The notes under the pieces are model-generated. The model saw nothing but the letters and a program-made list of their open reading frames with translations. It was not told the origin of the DNA and did not search any database. Below are positions 8,201-17,369 of a stretch of DNA of 64,000 bases, piece by piece. The stretch spans positions 1,671,501 to 1,735,500 of the forward strand of contig NZ_BCQA01000001.1 of the NCBI RefSeq assembly GCF_001748145.1, given 5' to 3'. The translations under genes and the position numbers were made by a program. Numbering within the stretch: the stretch's first letter is position 1; each line of letters starts with the position of its first letter. Source of the DNA: Bosea sp. BIWAKO-01. Lineage in GTDB: Bacteria > Pseudomonadota > Alphaproteobacteria > Rhizobiales > Beijerinckiaceae.

Positions 8201-8830
8201 ATGAACCAGAGCCAGGCGGCCCTTGCCGCAGCGCCCGGGGATGGCGAGGCAATGCTGCGCCTGCTCGAAACGCGCCGCTCGGTCGGGATGACGATGCTCA
8301 GCGAGCCGGGCCCAGATGCGGCAGCGCTGGCCCGCATCCTGACGATCGCCGCCCGCGTGCCCGACCATGGCGTGCTCGAACCCTGGCGCTTCATCGTGCT
8401 TGCCGGCGAAGCGCGCAAGCGGGCAAGCGAGCATGTCTCGCGGCTCTATGCCACCGAGAACGCGGCGATGGATTCCGAGAAGCGCGAGAAATTCACTGGG
8501 ATCATCGGCCGCTCGCTGACCTATGCGCCCCTGATCGTCCTCGTCGTCAGCAAGAGCGACCCCGAGGCGCGCGTCCCGGTCTGGGAGCAGGATCTCTCCG
8601 CCGGGGCGGTCTGCATGAACCTGCTCACCGCAGCCCACGCGCTTGGCTTCGGCGCGAACTGGCTCACCGGCTGGGCCGCCTACAGCCCCGGCGTGCACGC
8701 CCTGTTCGGGCTTTCGAGCGGCGAGAAGCTCGCGGGCCTCGTCCATATCGGCACGGCGAAGGAAGCGCCGACCGAGCGCCGGCGCCCCGATATCGAGGCG
8801 ATCACCTCCGTGTGGACGGGGACAGACTGA
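8201..8830 (+). CDS. Nitroreductase family flavoprotein (YdjA-like)
   Basis: 209 residues. The N-terminal RRSVGM FMN-binding arginines, the AARVPDHGVLEPWRFIVL segment and the glycine-rich GFGANWLTGW region match the small YdjA-type branch of the nitroreductase family, which forms FMN-containing dimers that use NAD(P)H. The physiological substrate is not known. The start at 8201 follows GTGAGGAC; a longer frame reaching 8105 runs through repeat DNA and is rejected. It is probably expressed on its own and converges on the glycan operon. Confidence 0.8.
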   Translation: MNQSQAALAAAPGDGEAMLRLLETRRSVGMTMLSEPGPDAAALARILTIAARVPDHGVLEPWRFIVLAGEARKRASEHVSRLYATENAAMDSEKREKFTGIIGRSLTYAPLIVLVVSKSDPEARVPVWEQDLSAGAVCMNLLTAAHALGFGANWLTGWAAYSPGVHALFGLSSGEKLAGLVHIGTAKEAPTERRRPDIEAITSVWTGTD

Positions 8831-8851
8831 CCGGAAGCCGGCGAGCCTGCG

Positions 8852-9898
8852 TCAGACCAGGGCCGGGCTGCCAGCCGCACCGATCGTCTGACCGAGATAG
8901 CTGCGCCCGAAGGTCTCCATCACGGTTGCTACCATGTTGCGGGCGACATGGAGCTGGTCTTCCTCGAAGGCGATGGCGCGCGGCGAGTTCAGGACGATCT
9001 CGTAGCTCGGGAAATAATCGACGAAATCGAAGCGCCGGTAGAGTTCCTCTGTGACGGCGCGCAGCACCGATTTCGAGGCACTGTTGGCCACGATGACATC
9101 GGCATCCTTGAACGTCGCTCCTAGCGGCACGGGCGAAACGGTGACGATGAAGCGCATCTCGGGATGGCAGTGCTCGCGGATCAGCGCAATCGTATCGAGC
9201 ATGTCGTTCAGGGTCGCCTCGTAACCGTAATCGACGAAACGGAAGCGCTCGGGCATGCGCGAGAGCCAGGTCGGGCCGGGATGGATGTTCATGGCGAGCC
9301 CGGTCTCGGAGTCGAGCCAGGTCTCGGTCAACCCGAGCGTGAAGAAGCAGATCCGCGCCTCCCTGATCCGCGCGGTCGCGGCCGTCAGGCGCTTGCGATT
9401 GGCAAGGGCGGTCTGCTGGTCGAGCAATCTCAGGCCGCTGGCATGGGGATCGAACCACTGGTCGGGCGCGAGCTCGATCAGCCCTTCGTTCGGATAGGGT
9501 TCGTCGAGCAGGACGCGCTTGAGCTCATGCGTCATGGACCGCACCGAGTACTTGTTGAGCGCGCCGCGACTCAAACTTCCACGCGCCGCACCGCCGCCGC
9601 GGCCCGTCGCCTCGTTCCAGCTCTCGAAATGCTCGGCGGGAACGCCGTGGCCTTCGAGCAGGAGCGACAGCCCACGCATCATCAGGACGTTCTCGACCTC
9701 GCGCGCGAAGCAGGAGCCCATCGTAAAAATCGGCCAGGCCGGATCGATCTGGAACTTCGGCTTATGCTCGACCGAGAGATAGTTGCCGGTCGTCAGCCGC
9801 TCCTTGGCCATGCGCTCGGGCTTGCCCGAGATCCAGCCGCGCACCGGATTGCCGCGCATGATCGTGAGCGCGGTGCCCGCGTCGTATTCGATCTTCAT
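8852..9898 (-). CDS. GSCFA-domain protein
   Basis: 348 residues. The family-defining FTMGSCFARE lies at about 58-67 and a second conserved block reads FFTLGLTETW. GSCFA proteins are predicted SGNH/GDSL-like hydrolases or acyl-modifying enzymes and are often found with polysaccharide genes; the Ser62-Cys63 neighbourhood would be the active site. No signal peptide, so it probably acts in the cytoplasm. The ATG at 9898 has a good CAGGAG site. It is the last gene of the glycan operon, separated by 145 bases from the pyruvyl transferase, the only sizeable gap in the series. A role in decorating the polymer is inferred from position. Confidence 0.75.
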   Translation of the reverse strand: MKIEYDAGTALTIMRGNPVRGWISGKPERMAKERLTTGNYLSVEHKPKFQIDPAWPIFTMGSCFAREVENVLMMRGLSLLLEGHGVPAEHFESWNEATGRGGGAARGSLSRGALNKYSVRSMTHELKRVLLDEPYPNEGLIELAPDQWFDPHASGLRLLDQQTALANRKRLTAATARIREARICFFTLGLTETWLDSETGLAMNIHPGPTWLSRMPERFRFVDYGYEATLNDMLDTIALIREHCHPEMRFIVTVSPVPLGATFKDADVIVANSASKSVLRAVTEELYRRFDFVDYFPSYEIVLNSPRAIAFEEDQLHVARNMVATVMETFGRSYLGQTIGAAGSPALV

Positions 9899-10043
9899 GG
9901 TCTGCTCCTGCCGCTCCTGGCCGTCGACACCTTGCCGCCGGCCTTTTTCAGGGTGTTCAGTTCAGGCGCCCCCATAGCTTACGCGCTGCGGCGAAGCTCG
10001 CCCTCGCCCTTCAATAATCAGGGTTCAGGACAACGGGTCAGCC

Positions 10044-11453
10044 TCACATCCGGTGGGGGGCGCCGTTCCTGTCGAGGAAGTCACGCATGCGGTCGTAGGA
10101 GGCGGCATAGCTCTTCGCGAGCGTGTTGAGCTGAGCTTCCTGATAGACAGCTCGCCACCCGCCTTCGGCGAGGGCGGACTCCGGTACGACAGGGATCTTC
10201 AGGGTCTCGGCCAGTTCCTGGCTGCGCGTGTCATAGGCGACGAGTACGCCCGGCACGCCCTGCGCCACCGCCGGCAGCACGCCGTGGACGCGGTAGCCGA
10301 CCGCGAGATCGAGCCCCTGAGCAAATGCGTCATAGCGCTCGACATCGAAGAAGGTGAAAAGCTGCTTCTCGTAGATCCGGCGCATCGCCGCATCATCGGA
10401 GCCACTCCACCAGCCCGTGTGAACGAACTCGGCAACGGCCTTCTCCATCGCCTTCTCGTCGCGCAGGAAGAAGGCTTTCTCCTCCTGCTCGCCATGCGAA
10501 GACATCACCATCTCGCTCTGGCGATCGACCTTGAGAAGCGCGGCCTTCTGGTTGCGCAGATAGGCTTCCGGGTCGGCGGTATAGCTCTTGTCCGCCTCGC
10601 GCCTGAGGCTGAAGGCGACCTTGCGGATCTCGCGCTGGTCTGGAACCCGGATGGCGAGATCGCGCTTGCGGGTCCGAAAGATCGAGGGGCAGCCGACCAC
10701 GTCGACATTGCGAATGCCGTTATGGCGCAGCGTCTCGGCGCTGAAGGCGCCGCGTACGCCAATGGCGGCGCAGCGGTCGGAAACGATCTGCCAGAACCGC
10801 TTCGAGGCGTCCGGCAGTTCAATGGCGCGGTTCTGGCTCGCCTGCGCGCCGACACCGATGGCGTAGACCGGCAGCTTGACCTTCTCCAGCACCTCGACGG
10901 CACGGAACCACTCCATTTTTTCATGGATGAAATTCGAGCCGCGGACGAAGACGTAGTCGAACTCGCTGGCATAGCGCTCGATATCGGCCTCCATCGGATT
11001 CATGATCTTCATCGGCTCGAGATGCGCATAGCGCAGAAGCTTGAGCGTCGAGTCGAAGACGATCATGTCGCCGATGTTGAAATAGTCGGAGAGCAGCTTC
11101 TCCATCGGTGCCCGGTACCAGCGCACCTTGTCGTGCTCGTAGACCTCGCCGGCCGGGTAGATCACCAGTGCGCGCAGCTTTTTCTCGGTCGCGATCGGGG
11201 CGAGGCCCGAGCCGGGCGCGATCTTGCCGCTCTCGGCATCAAGCACCGCGATCTCGCGCGGCCGACCGTCGGCGAGCCTGGGCAGCGGGATGGTGAGCTC
11301 GGCAACGGCCGCGTCGCCGGTTATCACCGCGCCCGGCAGGATCGTCGCATAATCCTGACCGTCCAGCCGCAGGCGCAGCGCCGGCCAAGCCCCATCGGGA
11401 CGCTTCGCGACGGAGACGACGATCTCGTTCGTTGTGGCACGCAGAATTTTCAA
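10044..11453 (-). CDS. Polysaccharide pyruvyl transferase family protein with N-terminal extension
   Basis: 469 residues from a TTG at 11453 that overlaps the TGA of the upstream gene (TTGA), which decides the start; longer open frames run into the neighbouring gene. Residues 1-90 form a beta-rich extension. From about 94 (LRALVIYPAGEVYEHDKVRW) the protein aligns with the paralogue at 12628-13833, including FNIGDM, VRGSNFIHEKMEW, YAIGVGAQAS and VGYRVHGVLPA. The family transfers pyruvate from PEP to sugars as a ketal, giving acidic polysaccharides. Acceptor unknown. Confidence 0.75.
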   Translation of the reverse strand: MKILRATTNEIVVSVAKRPDGAWPALRLRLDGQDYATILPGAVITGDAAVAELTIPLPRLADGRPREIAVLDAESGKIAPGSGLAPIATEKKLRALVIYPAGEVYEHDKVRWYRAPMEKLLSDYFNIGDMIVFDSTLKLLRYAHLEPMKIMNPMEADIERYASEFDYVFVRGSNFIHEKMEWFRAVEVLEKVKLPVYAIGVGAQASQNRAIELPDASKRFWQIVSDRCAAIGVRGAFSAETLRHNGIRNVDVVGCPSIFRTRKRDLAIRVPDQREIRKVAFSLRREADKSYTADPEAYLRNQKAALLKVDRQSEMVMSSHGEQEEKAFFLRDEKAMEKAVAEFVHTGWWSGSDDAAMRRIYEKQLFTFFDVERYDAFAQGLDLAVGYRVHGVLPAVAQGVPGVLVAYDTRSQELAETLKIPVVPESALAEGGWRAVYQEAQLNTLAKSYAASYDRMRDFLDRNGAPHRM

Positions 11454-12628
11454 GGCTGGTCCTTCACGATGTGGATCTTGACGCGGACGAGGTCGCGCTC
11501 GGGACCGAGCTTGCAGTCCTTCACCCGCATCCGGGTCATGAACAGGAACGCCTCGTCCCCGGTCGTTTCGAAATTGCGCGAAGTGGAGTCGGGGTCGGCA
11601 ACCGCGCCATAGGCGTAGCGGGTCGTGTCCGCGCAGTTCTTGCTCCACATCGTCGGCTGCACGACGAGCGTCTGCAGCGGCGACCAGCGCAGCAGATCCG
11701 CGGACCAGCTATAGGCGACGCGGCCGCCCGCGATCCCCTGGCTGGGGTCGGGACCGAGATGGAGCACGGCCAGATAAAGTCCGCTCGGCTCGTGCTTGGT
11801 GACGGAGCCGACCGTGGTCGGCAGTCCCTTGAGCGGCTGGCAGGGCTTCGCCTGCGAGAGGTCCTCGCGATAGGGATCGACCGCGCGCACCGTGTAGTCG
11901 GTACCGTCAAAGGCCCGCCATGAGGCGGCGTCCTTGATGTCGGTGCTGCGGAACAGGCAAACACCACCCTTCTGGCCCTCGCCGCCGGTGGTCGCGATCA
12001 GCGCATACCAGGCGCCGTCCCGCTCGATGATGTTGGACGGGTTGAAGAACCCGCGATGGCGCCCCTGGCCGACATCCTGGCGGAAGGCGGGCGCGGCGAC
12101 GAGTTGGCGCGGCTCTGCGCTGAAATGGCGCCCGCCATCGGTCGAATGCGCGGCCGTCACGACATTGTACCAGCAGCTCATCCTGTCCTTGAAACGGCAG
12201 GCGGTGCCGTAGCGGTCGGCATGGTACTCCGCATGAACCAGCCCGAAGACGTCGCGACCGTCGCTGGTCCATGTCGCGGTGAGCCAGTTCTTGTCACTGA
12301 ACTCGCTCGGGTCGGGACTGCTCTTGGCCTCGTAGGAAACCGAACAGGAAATCCCGATCCGGTCGAGGCTGGGGCCGGCCATGGCGCGGTTGCGGTAATT
12401 GCTGGCGAAGGCGACCACCGCACCATTCTGATTGCGGAAGGCCCGCAATGGTGCGTCTGGAATATGCCATTCCTCGCAGCGCTGGCGCGACCAGGCGTAG
12501 ACGGTCTCCTCCATGGCGCCGGGAACGATCTCGACGCGATAGCCGGGAGCCTGCGCAAACGACAGGTGCGGAACGGCGAGCAGCGGCAAGGCCGCTAGCG
12601 TGGCCGCAAGGATGGTGCGTTCCGCCAT
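11450..12628 (-). CDS. Secreted beta-propeller-like protein, possible glycosidase
   Basis: 392 residues with a signal peptide (MAERTILAATLAALP to SFAQA, about 1-26). The mature part has repeated beta-strand/Asp patterns such as GFFNPSNIIERDGAWYAL and LYLAVLHLG and about six cysteines, resembling the five-bladed propellers of GH43/GH32-type enzymes and sialidases. Catalytic carboxylates cannot be assigned with confidence. Start and upstream stop overlap as TGATG, so it is coupled to the pyruvyl transferase before it; its own stop overlaps the next start. A secreted protein inside a sugar-transfer operon suggests trimming, binding or modification of the exported glycan. Confidence 0.55.
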   Translation of the reverse strand: MAERTILAATLAALPLLAVPHLSFAQAPGYRVEIVPGAMEETVYAWSRQRCEEWHIPDAPLRAFRNQNGAVVAFASNYRNRAMAGPSLDRIGISCSVSYEAKSSPDPSEFSDKNWLTATWTSDGRDVFGLVHAEYHADRYGTACRFKDRMSCWYNVVTAAHSTDGGRHFSAEPRQLVAAPAFRQDVGQGRHRGFFNPSNIIERDGAWYALIATTGGEGQKGGVCLFRSTDIKDAASWRAFDGTDYTVRAVDPYREDLSQAKPCQPLKGLPTTVGSVTKHEPSGLYLAVLHLGPDPSQGIAGGRVAYSWSADLLRWSPLQTLVVQPTMWSKNCADTTRYAYGAVADPDSTSRNFETTGDEAFLFMTRMRVKDCKLGPERDLVRVKIHIVKDQP

Positions 12629-13833
12629 CAGGCCACCTTTCGTTCGGCCTCGGGAATGGCGGGTGCGAGCGCCGCCCTGGGCGCCGGTGCGCGCATCTTG
12701 GTGTCGACCTTGTTCTCGACCAGGAAGTCGCGCATCGCGGCGTAGACCTGGGCGTAGGTCGTGTTGAAGCGGTCGAAGCGCGCCTGATCCCAATGCTCTT
12801 CCAGCCTGAAATCCTGGCCGGAGAAAACGTCGAAGCTCGGGATCTGGAAGGTCTCGGCGAACTCGACCGTGCGGCTGTCATAGGTGAAGTAGATCGAGGG
12901 CGTGCCGTTGGCGAGCGCCATCAGGTTGCCGTGCAGCCGGTAGCCAAGCACGAGATCGAGGCTGCGCACGAGATTCTCGTAGTCGGCAACCACGTCCGAA
13001 TAGAACATCCGGCCGCGATAGAGCGCCTCCATCGCCTCATCGAGGTACCAGGAGGTGGCCCACTCGTTCCGGCGCAGCGCCGCCATCGCCTCCTCCTTCT
13101 GCTCCGGTGTTCCCAGCGCGAGCTTCTTCTCCTCGATCTCGCCCTGCGCCATCAGCGTCGCCTCGAACCGGCCCGCCAGCGACTTCACGAGGTCGCGGTG
13201 GAAGGTGAGGTAGCGCTTGATGTCCTGCGCATAGGTCGGCGAGACCTCGCGCCGCAGCGTGATGCCGACCTTCTTCACGCTATCAAGTGCAGGCAACTTG
13301 ATCGCGAGATCCGGCTTGTTGGCGCGGAACGCCGTGGGACAGCCGATGATCCGGACATTCTTGATGCCGATCTCGTTGAGGATCTCGGCCGAATAGGTGC
13401 CGCGCACGCCGAGCGAGGCGGTCGAATCCGCCATCAGCCTGAGTACGGTCTTGGTGTCCTCGCTGAGCTCAAGCTTGCCGCTGACCGGAGCCTGCGCGCC
13501 AATGCCGAAGGCGATGACCGGAATCTTGAGCCGGCGCAGCACATCGGCCGTCTGGCTCCACTTCATCTCGGCGTGGACGTAGTTCGAACCGCGCAGGAAG
13601 ACGTAGTCGTATTCCGCATTCATCCGGTCGATCAGCGCCATGTCCGGATTGGCGATCGGCAGAACGTCGAGCTTCTCGAAATTCAGCAGCTTCAACGAAG
13701 AGTCGAAGACGAAGGCGTCGCCGATATTATGGTAGTGATTGATATGGCTCGCGAGGTCCGCGTGCCTGTACCAACGCACATTGTCATGGTCGTAGACCTC
13801 TCCCGACGGGATCATGACGAGGATGCGGGCCAT
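12628..13833 (-). CDS. Polysaccharide pyruvyl transferase family protein
   Basis: 401 residues beginning MARILVMIPSGEVYDHDNVRW. Conserved blocks are NIGDAFVFDSSLKLL, FLRGSNYVHAEMKW, FGIGAQAPVSGKL, GVRGTYSAEIL, IIGCPTAF and LGYRLHGNLMALANG, the last being the C-terminal sugar-nucleotide-like binding half. It predicts PEP-dependent pyruvyl ketal addition to a polysaccharide or glycolipid in the cytoplasm. The ATG at 13833 follows GGGGAGAC; an alternative ATG at 13875 overlaps the previous stop and would add 14 residues. It is a paralogue of the gene two places downstream, so two different sugar positions may be modified. Confidence 0.8.
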   Translation of the reverse strand: MARILVMIPSGEVYDHDNVRWYRHADLASHINHYHNIGDAFVFDSSLKLLNFEKLDVLPIANPDMALIDRMNAEYDYVFLRGSNYVHAEMKWSQTADVLRRLKIPVIAFGIGAQAPVSGKLELSEDTKTVLRLMADSTASLGVRGTYSAEILNEIGIKNVRIIGCPTAFRANKPDLAIKLPALDSVKKVGITLRREVSPTYAQDIKRYLTFHRDLVKSLAGRFEATLMAQGEIEEKKLALGTPEQKEEAMAALRRNEWATSWYLDEAMEALYRGRMFYSDVVADYENLVRSLDLVLGYRLHGNLMALANGTPSIYFTYDSRTVEFAETFQIPSFDVFSGQDFRLEEHWDQARFDRFNTTYAQVYAAMRDFLVENKVDTKMRAPAPRAALAPAIPEAERKVA

Positions 13834-13874
13834 GGTTCTGTCTCCCCTGGTTTTCGTGTCAGCTTCTTCTGGCA

Positions 13875-15185
13875 TCAGGCGATCATTGGCGTGGCCGCGC
13901 GACTGGCCGGAACCGGCATGCCGCGCTGCTCGATCAGGCGCTGGTAAAGCGCGATATGCTGGGCTGCGCAGTCGATATGGGTGAGCGGCCGGGTGATCCC
14001 GGCGCGCAGGCGCGACCAGAGATCGGGCTCGCTCAGCGCACGGGTCATGCAGTCGACCAGGTCCTCCGAGCTGCCCGAGCGGAAATGCAGGCCGTTGACC
14101 TCGTCGACGATCTTTTCCGCCATGCCGCCGATATTGCTCGAAAGGATCGGGCGGCCATGGAAATAGGCCTCCTGGATCACGATCGGCGAGTTCTCCCACC
14201 AGACCGACGGCATCACCACCCAGTCGACCGAGCGCATCAGGTTCGGCATTTCATGGTTCTGGAAGGCACCGCAGAAGCGCACCCGCCGACCGGCATTCTC
14301 GACGAGCTCCGCGAACTTCTTCTTGTAGGCCTCGGGCTGGCGCTCGAGATTGCCGCCATAGACGAGCAGGATGGAATCCTCGCCCCAGACGGCTTCCGGA
14401 ATGCGGGTGACCGCGTCGATCAGCACATCGGCCCCCTTGTAGGGCGTGAGCTGGCCGAAATAGGCGAAGCGCGACCGCCGTGCTGCCTTGTCCGGCAAGG
14501 GCCGGGGCGGCGCGACCTCGGCAACGTCGATTCCGTTCTCGATCACCGAGAAGCGATCGGCCGAGAGGCCCCAATCCTGGTAGCGCTCGGCCAGGAAGCG
14601 GCTCGGCGAGATGAAATGATCGGCGAGATTGAGCATGCCCCGGATGAAGGTCTCGCGCGCCAGGAAGCGGCCGGGTGCGATATCCGGGAAGCAGGCATTG
14701 CAATCGGTCGGCGAAGCCCGGTAGCAGAGCTTGAAGGCACCGGTCTTCACCATCTGGCCGTGGTGATGGCAGATGCTGAGATATTCGTGGAAGGTCACCA
14801 CGATGAGAGCGTCGGGCAGCGTGTCCCGCACCGCGAACAGGCATTCGAGCCCGAGCCCGATGAAATGGTGGAAATGCACCACATCCGGCTTCAGATCGCG
14901 CAGCACGCGGACGAAATCGCGCTCGATCTCCTCGGTGTTCCGGTTCGAGAGCAGGAAGTGATCGTATTCCTCGGCGTAGTAGAGCAGCTCGCCGCCACGC
15001 TGGCGCAGGCTCATCAGCGCCGTGCCGGCATGGCGCGGCGTCGGCGAGCCGACACGGGCGAGGTAATGCGCGTCGAGGCCTTCGCTTGCCTGCAGGCCCT
15101 TGTGCAGGTTGTAGGAGGCGATTTCGGCGCCGCCGAGAGACAGGGTCGGGTGTCCATGGGACACGACGAGTACGCGCATCATCAT
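13875..15185 (-). CDS. GT4 family glycosyltransferase
   Basis: 436 residues, GT-B fold. The N-terminal GGAEIASYNLHKGL loop, central VIENGID and YFGQLTPYKGADVLIDA, and C-terminal PSVWWENSPIVIQEAYFHGRPIL carry the nucleotide-sugar binding site, with the E-x7-E pattern in ENSPIVIQE. A cysteine-rich insert (about 150-175) is shared with the GT4 enzyme at 18116-19369. Sugar and linkage are not predictable. ATGA overlap with the upstream gene gives the start at 15185. Confidence 0.85.
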   Translation of the reverse strand: MMMRVLVVSHGHPTLSLGGAEIASYNLHKGLQASEGLDAHYLARVGSPTPRHAGTALMSLRQRGGELLYYAEEYDHFLLSNRNTEEIERDFVRVLRDLKPDVVHFHHFIGLGLECLFAVRDTLPDALIVVTFHEYLSICHHHGQMVKTGAFKLCYRASPTDCNACFPDIAPGRFLARETFIRGMLNLADHFISPSRFLAERYQDWGLSADRFSVIENGIDVAEVAPPRPLPDKAARRSRFAYFGQLTPYKGADVLIDAVTRIPEAVWGEDSILLVYGGNLERQPEAYKKKFAELVENAGRRVRFCGAFQNHEMPNLMRSVDWVVMPSVWWENSPIVIQEAYFHGRPILSSNIGGMAEKIVDEVNGLHFRSGSSEDLVDCMTRALSEPDLWSRLRAGITRPLTHIDCAAQHIALYQRLIEQRGMPVPASRAATPMIA

Positions 15186-17365
15186 CCTCGCATGTTCGAA
15201 ACGGCCAGCGCCCAGCGACGGTCGAAGCTGGAGCGGTCGGCGAGCTGGGCAAGCGAGACCAGATGCGGCCGCGCCATCTCGCCATCATCGACGACGTAAA
15301 CCTCGACCTCCGGCACCCAGATCGAGGGGAAGCCGTTCATCCTGAGCTTCAGGCAGAGATCGAGGCCCTTTTCGGCCGTCGTGAAGTAGTTGCGGGCGAA
15401 GCCGCCCGCCTCGATGAAGGCCGCGCGCGACATCACGCAGCATTCGGTGGCGCCGGCCGCGACTTCCATCGGGCCGAGATTGCCGATCGCCTCCAGGGGA
15501 TAGCCGACGAAGCGGTTGAAGACGCGCCGGCTCGGCCCCTCCCCTTCCATCCAGGCGCCGGCCCAGCGGATCGAGTTGTCTTCGAAGAGCAGCGTCGGGC
15601 TCGCGACGCATTGTCCGCCGCGCGCCTTGAACGCGCGCTCAAGCCGGCCGAGCCAACCGGGCATGCGGATCTGCGCGGCCCCCGAGAGTAACGCGATGGT
15701 CTGGAAGCGGCAGGCGCGCGCGCCGGCCTCCATCGCGTCGCAGGCATCCTCGACCCCATCGACGAGCGCAAGCCGCACCGCGAGGCCGTAGAAGCGAGCA
15801 AGCCGGCGTGCCTCGGCACCGACCCGGTCGAAGCTCTCGCCGGGGACCGCGAGCACGATCGGCACCGGGCGTATCTCGGGGTCGATCGCGAGCAGGGCAA
15901 AGAGCGAGGAGAGCTCGCGCTGGCGATGGTCGAGGCCGATCACCAGCCCCAGATTCGCATCGGCCTTGAAGGCGCCGATGTCGAAGGTCTCGATCACGCG
16001 CGGCGGGGCGATCTCGGCGGCTTGCAAGGCGGGAGCGATCTGGCGTTCGACCACCGAGGCTGCGGTCGAGGATTTCGGATCAAGCAGCGCGAAGACGCGC
16101 TCGAGCGTGCGCCGCGGCTGGCCGCGCCCGGCCTCCAAAGGCAGGAAGGCAGGGCCGGATCCCTCGATCTCGAACTCGAGATAGAGCGGCTGCCCGGGCT
16201 CGGGCGTGAGCTTCGGTGCGAAGACGATGAAGCCGTGACTGTTGCGCCGGCCGCCGAGCATATGCGCAAAGCGTGGGTCGCCTGCAAAGGCATCGGCGAC
16301 GTCCGGACGCGACACGCGTGTCCAGACGCGGTCGAGCACGCAGGACTGGCTTCCGGAGCGCAGGGTCACCGCGCTGACATGGCGGTCCGGATCGAACAGC
16401 CAGCCGATGATCAGCGTGCCGGTGCCCTCCACGATGGTCGCGTCGTCGATGCCGGCCCGCACCGGCGCCTCCAGCAATGCAACCGTGTCGCGGCCATCGA
16501 AGCGCTGCGAGGCACGCCGGAGCTTGTCCGACGTCGCTTGTGGCGCGCTGCCGCGCTGCAGCCCGTCTCGCAAATGACCGGGAACCGTGATCGGTTCGAG
16601 CAGGACATGGCGCTCATAGACATCGAGCGCGCGCCAGCCATCCGTGGCGCGGAAGAACAGACGCTCGATCTCGCTGGGATGGCGGATCTGGCATTCTTCG
16701 AGCAGGCCGAAGAAGCCCCGCGCGCCGTCGGCAAGATCGTCACGCTCGAAGGTTCCTGCCTCCAGAACGGCGAAGGACAGCCCGCCATGGGCGATCAGCA
16801 GCTTGGTCCGGCCTGCCGAGAAATCGGAGGTCCAGCCCTGAATGAAAACGCCGTCGTCGATCGGCCCCATGACCTCGACGAAGCCGCCGGGCTTGGCGAT
16901 CGACTGGAGCAGCATCGAGGCAGCACGCAGGCGGCGCGGATTGGGTTTTCCGGCGAGCAGGATCTCCAGGAGCCCGTCGACAACCATTGGGAAAGCCTGC
17001 CCCGAATCCTCGGCAAGGCCGGCAAGGAAGGATTGCAGCGGCAGCGGCTTCGACGCCAGCACGAGGCGCAGCGGCCGGCCGGGACGACCGAGCAGCAGGG
17101 CGCCGGAGCCGGATCGGTCGGTCGCGGGCGCAGGTGCGAGGCAAAGGAAGCCGATGGCTGCCGGGGCCTCGGCCTGCGGCCGGCGCCAGGTCAGCGCCAT
17201 GGTCTCGGCCTTGTTGCGCGGATTGCCGTCGACGGCGACAGGCACCTTGCCCGGCATCGCGTCGCAGGTGCTCATGATCAGGATGGCGTTCTCGCCGAGC
17301 GGCGTCCAGGCGACGGTCGGCGCCGGGCTGATCCGGGTCTGATCGGGGACGATCACTTCACTCAT
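15182..17365 (-). CDS. GT2-like glycosyltransferase with accessory domains and a lost DxD motif
   Basis: 727 residues. The C-terminal third (about 470-720) aligns with the GT2 domain of the protein at 20196-22472, but where that has NSD this has SGA (about 561-563, context ALLSGAAQI). The later E-x-x-LDLCLKLRMNG acceptor-site block is kept. Loss of the metal-binding aspartate suggests reduced or absent transferase activity. The middle holds two copies of a beta-domain marked by a GW pair (177-178 and 321-322). Start at 17365 lies 4 bases after the upstream stop; the stop overlaps the next start. Confidence 0.7.
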   Translation of the reverse strand: MSEVIVPDQTRISPAPTVAWTPLGENAILIMSTCDAMPGKVPVAVDGNPRNKAETMALTWRRPQAEAPAAIGFLCLAPAPATDRSGSGALLLGRPGRPLRLVLASKPLPLQSFLAGLAEDSGQAFPMVVDGLLEILLAGKPNPRRLRAASMLLQSIAKPGGFVEVMGPIDDGVFIQGWTSDFSAGRTKLLIAHGGLSFAVLEAGTFERDDLADGARGFFGLLEECQIRHPSEIERLFFRATDGWRALDVYERHVLLEPITVPGHLRDGLQRGSAPQATSDKLRRASQRFDGRDTVALLEAPVRAGIDDATIVEGTGTLIIGWLFDPDRHVSAVTLRSGSQSCVLDRVWTRVSRPDVADAFAGDPRFAHMLGGRRNSHGFIVFAPKLTPEPGQPLYLEFEIEGSGPAFLPLEAGRGQPRRTLERVFALLDPKSSTAASVVERQIAPALQAAEIAPPRVIETFDIGAFKADANLGLVIGLDHRQRELSSLFALLAIDPEIRPVPIVLAVPGESFDRVGAEARRLARFYGLAVRLALVDGVEDACDAMEAGARACRFQTIALLSGAAQIRMPGWLGRLERAFKARGGQCVASPTLLFEDNSIRWAGAWMEGEGPSRRVFNRFVGYPLEAIGNLGPMEVAAGATECCVMSRAAFIEAGGFARNYFTTAEKGLDLCLKLRMNGFPSIWVPEVEVYVVDDGEMARPHLVSLAQLADRSSFDRRWALAVSNMRG

Positions 17366-17369
17366 CGCA

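Noticed and set aside
12448-13947. 499-codon plus-strand open frame in the glycan operon
   Set aside because: Antisense to a pyruvyl transferase with clear conserved motifs; glutamate/arginine-rich shadow.
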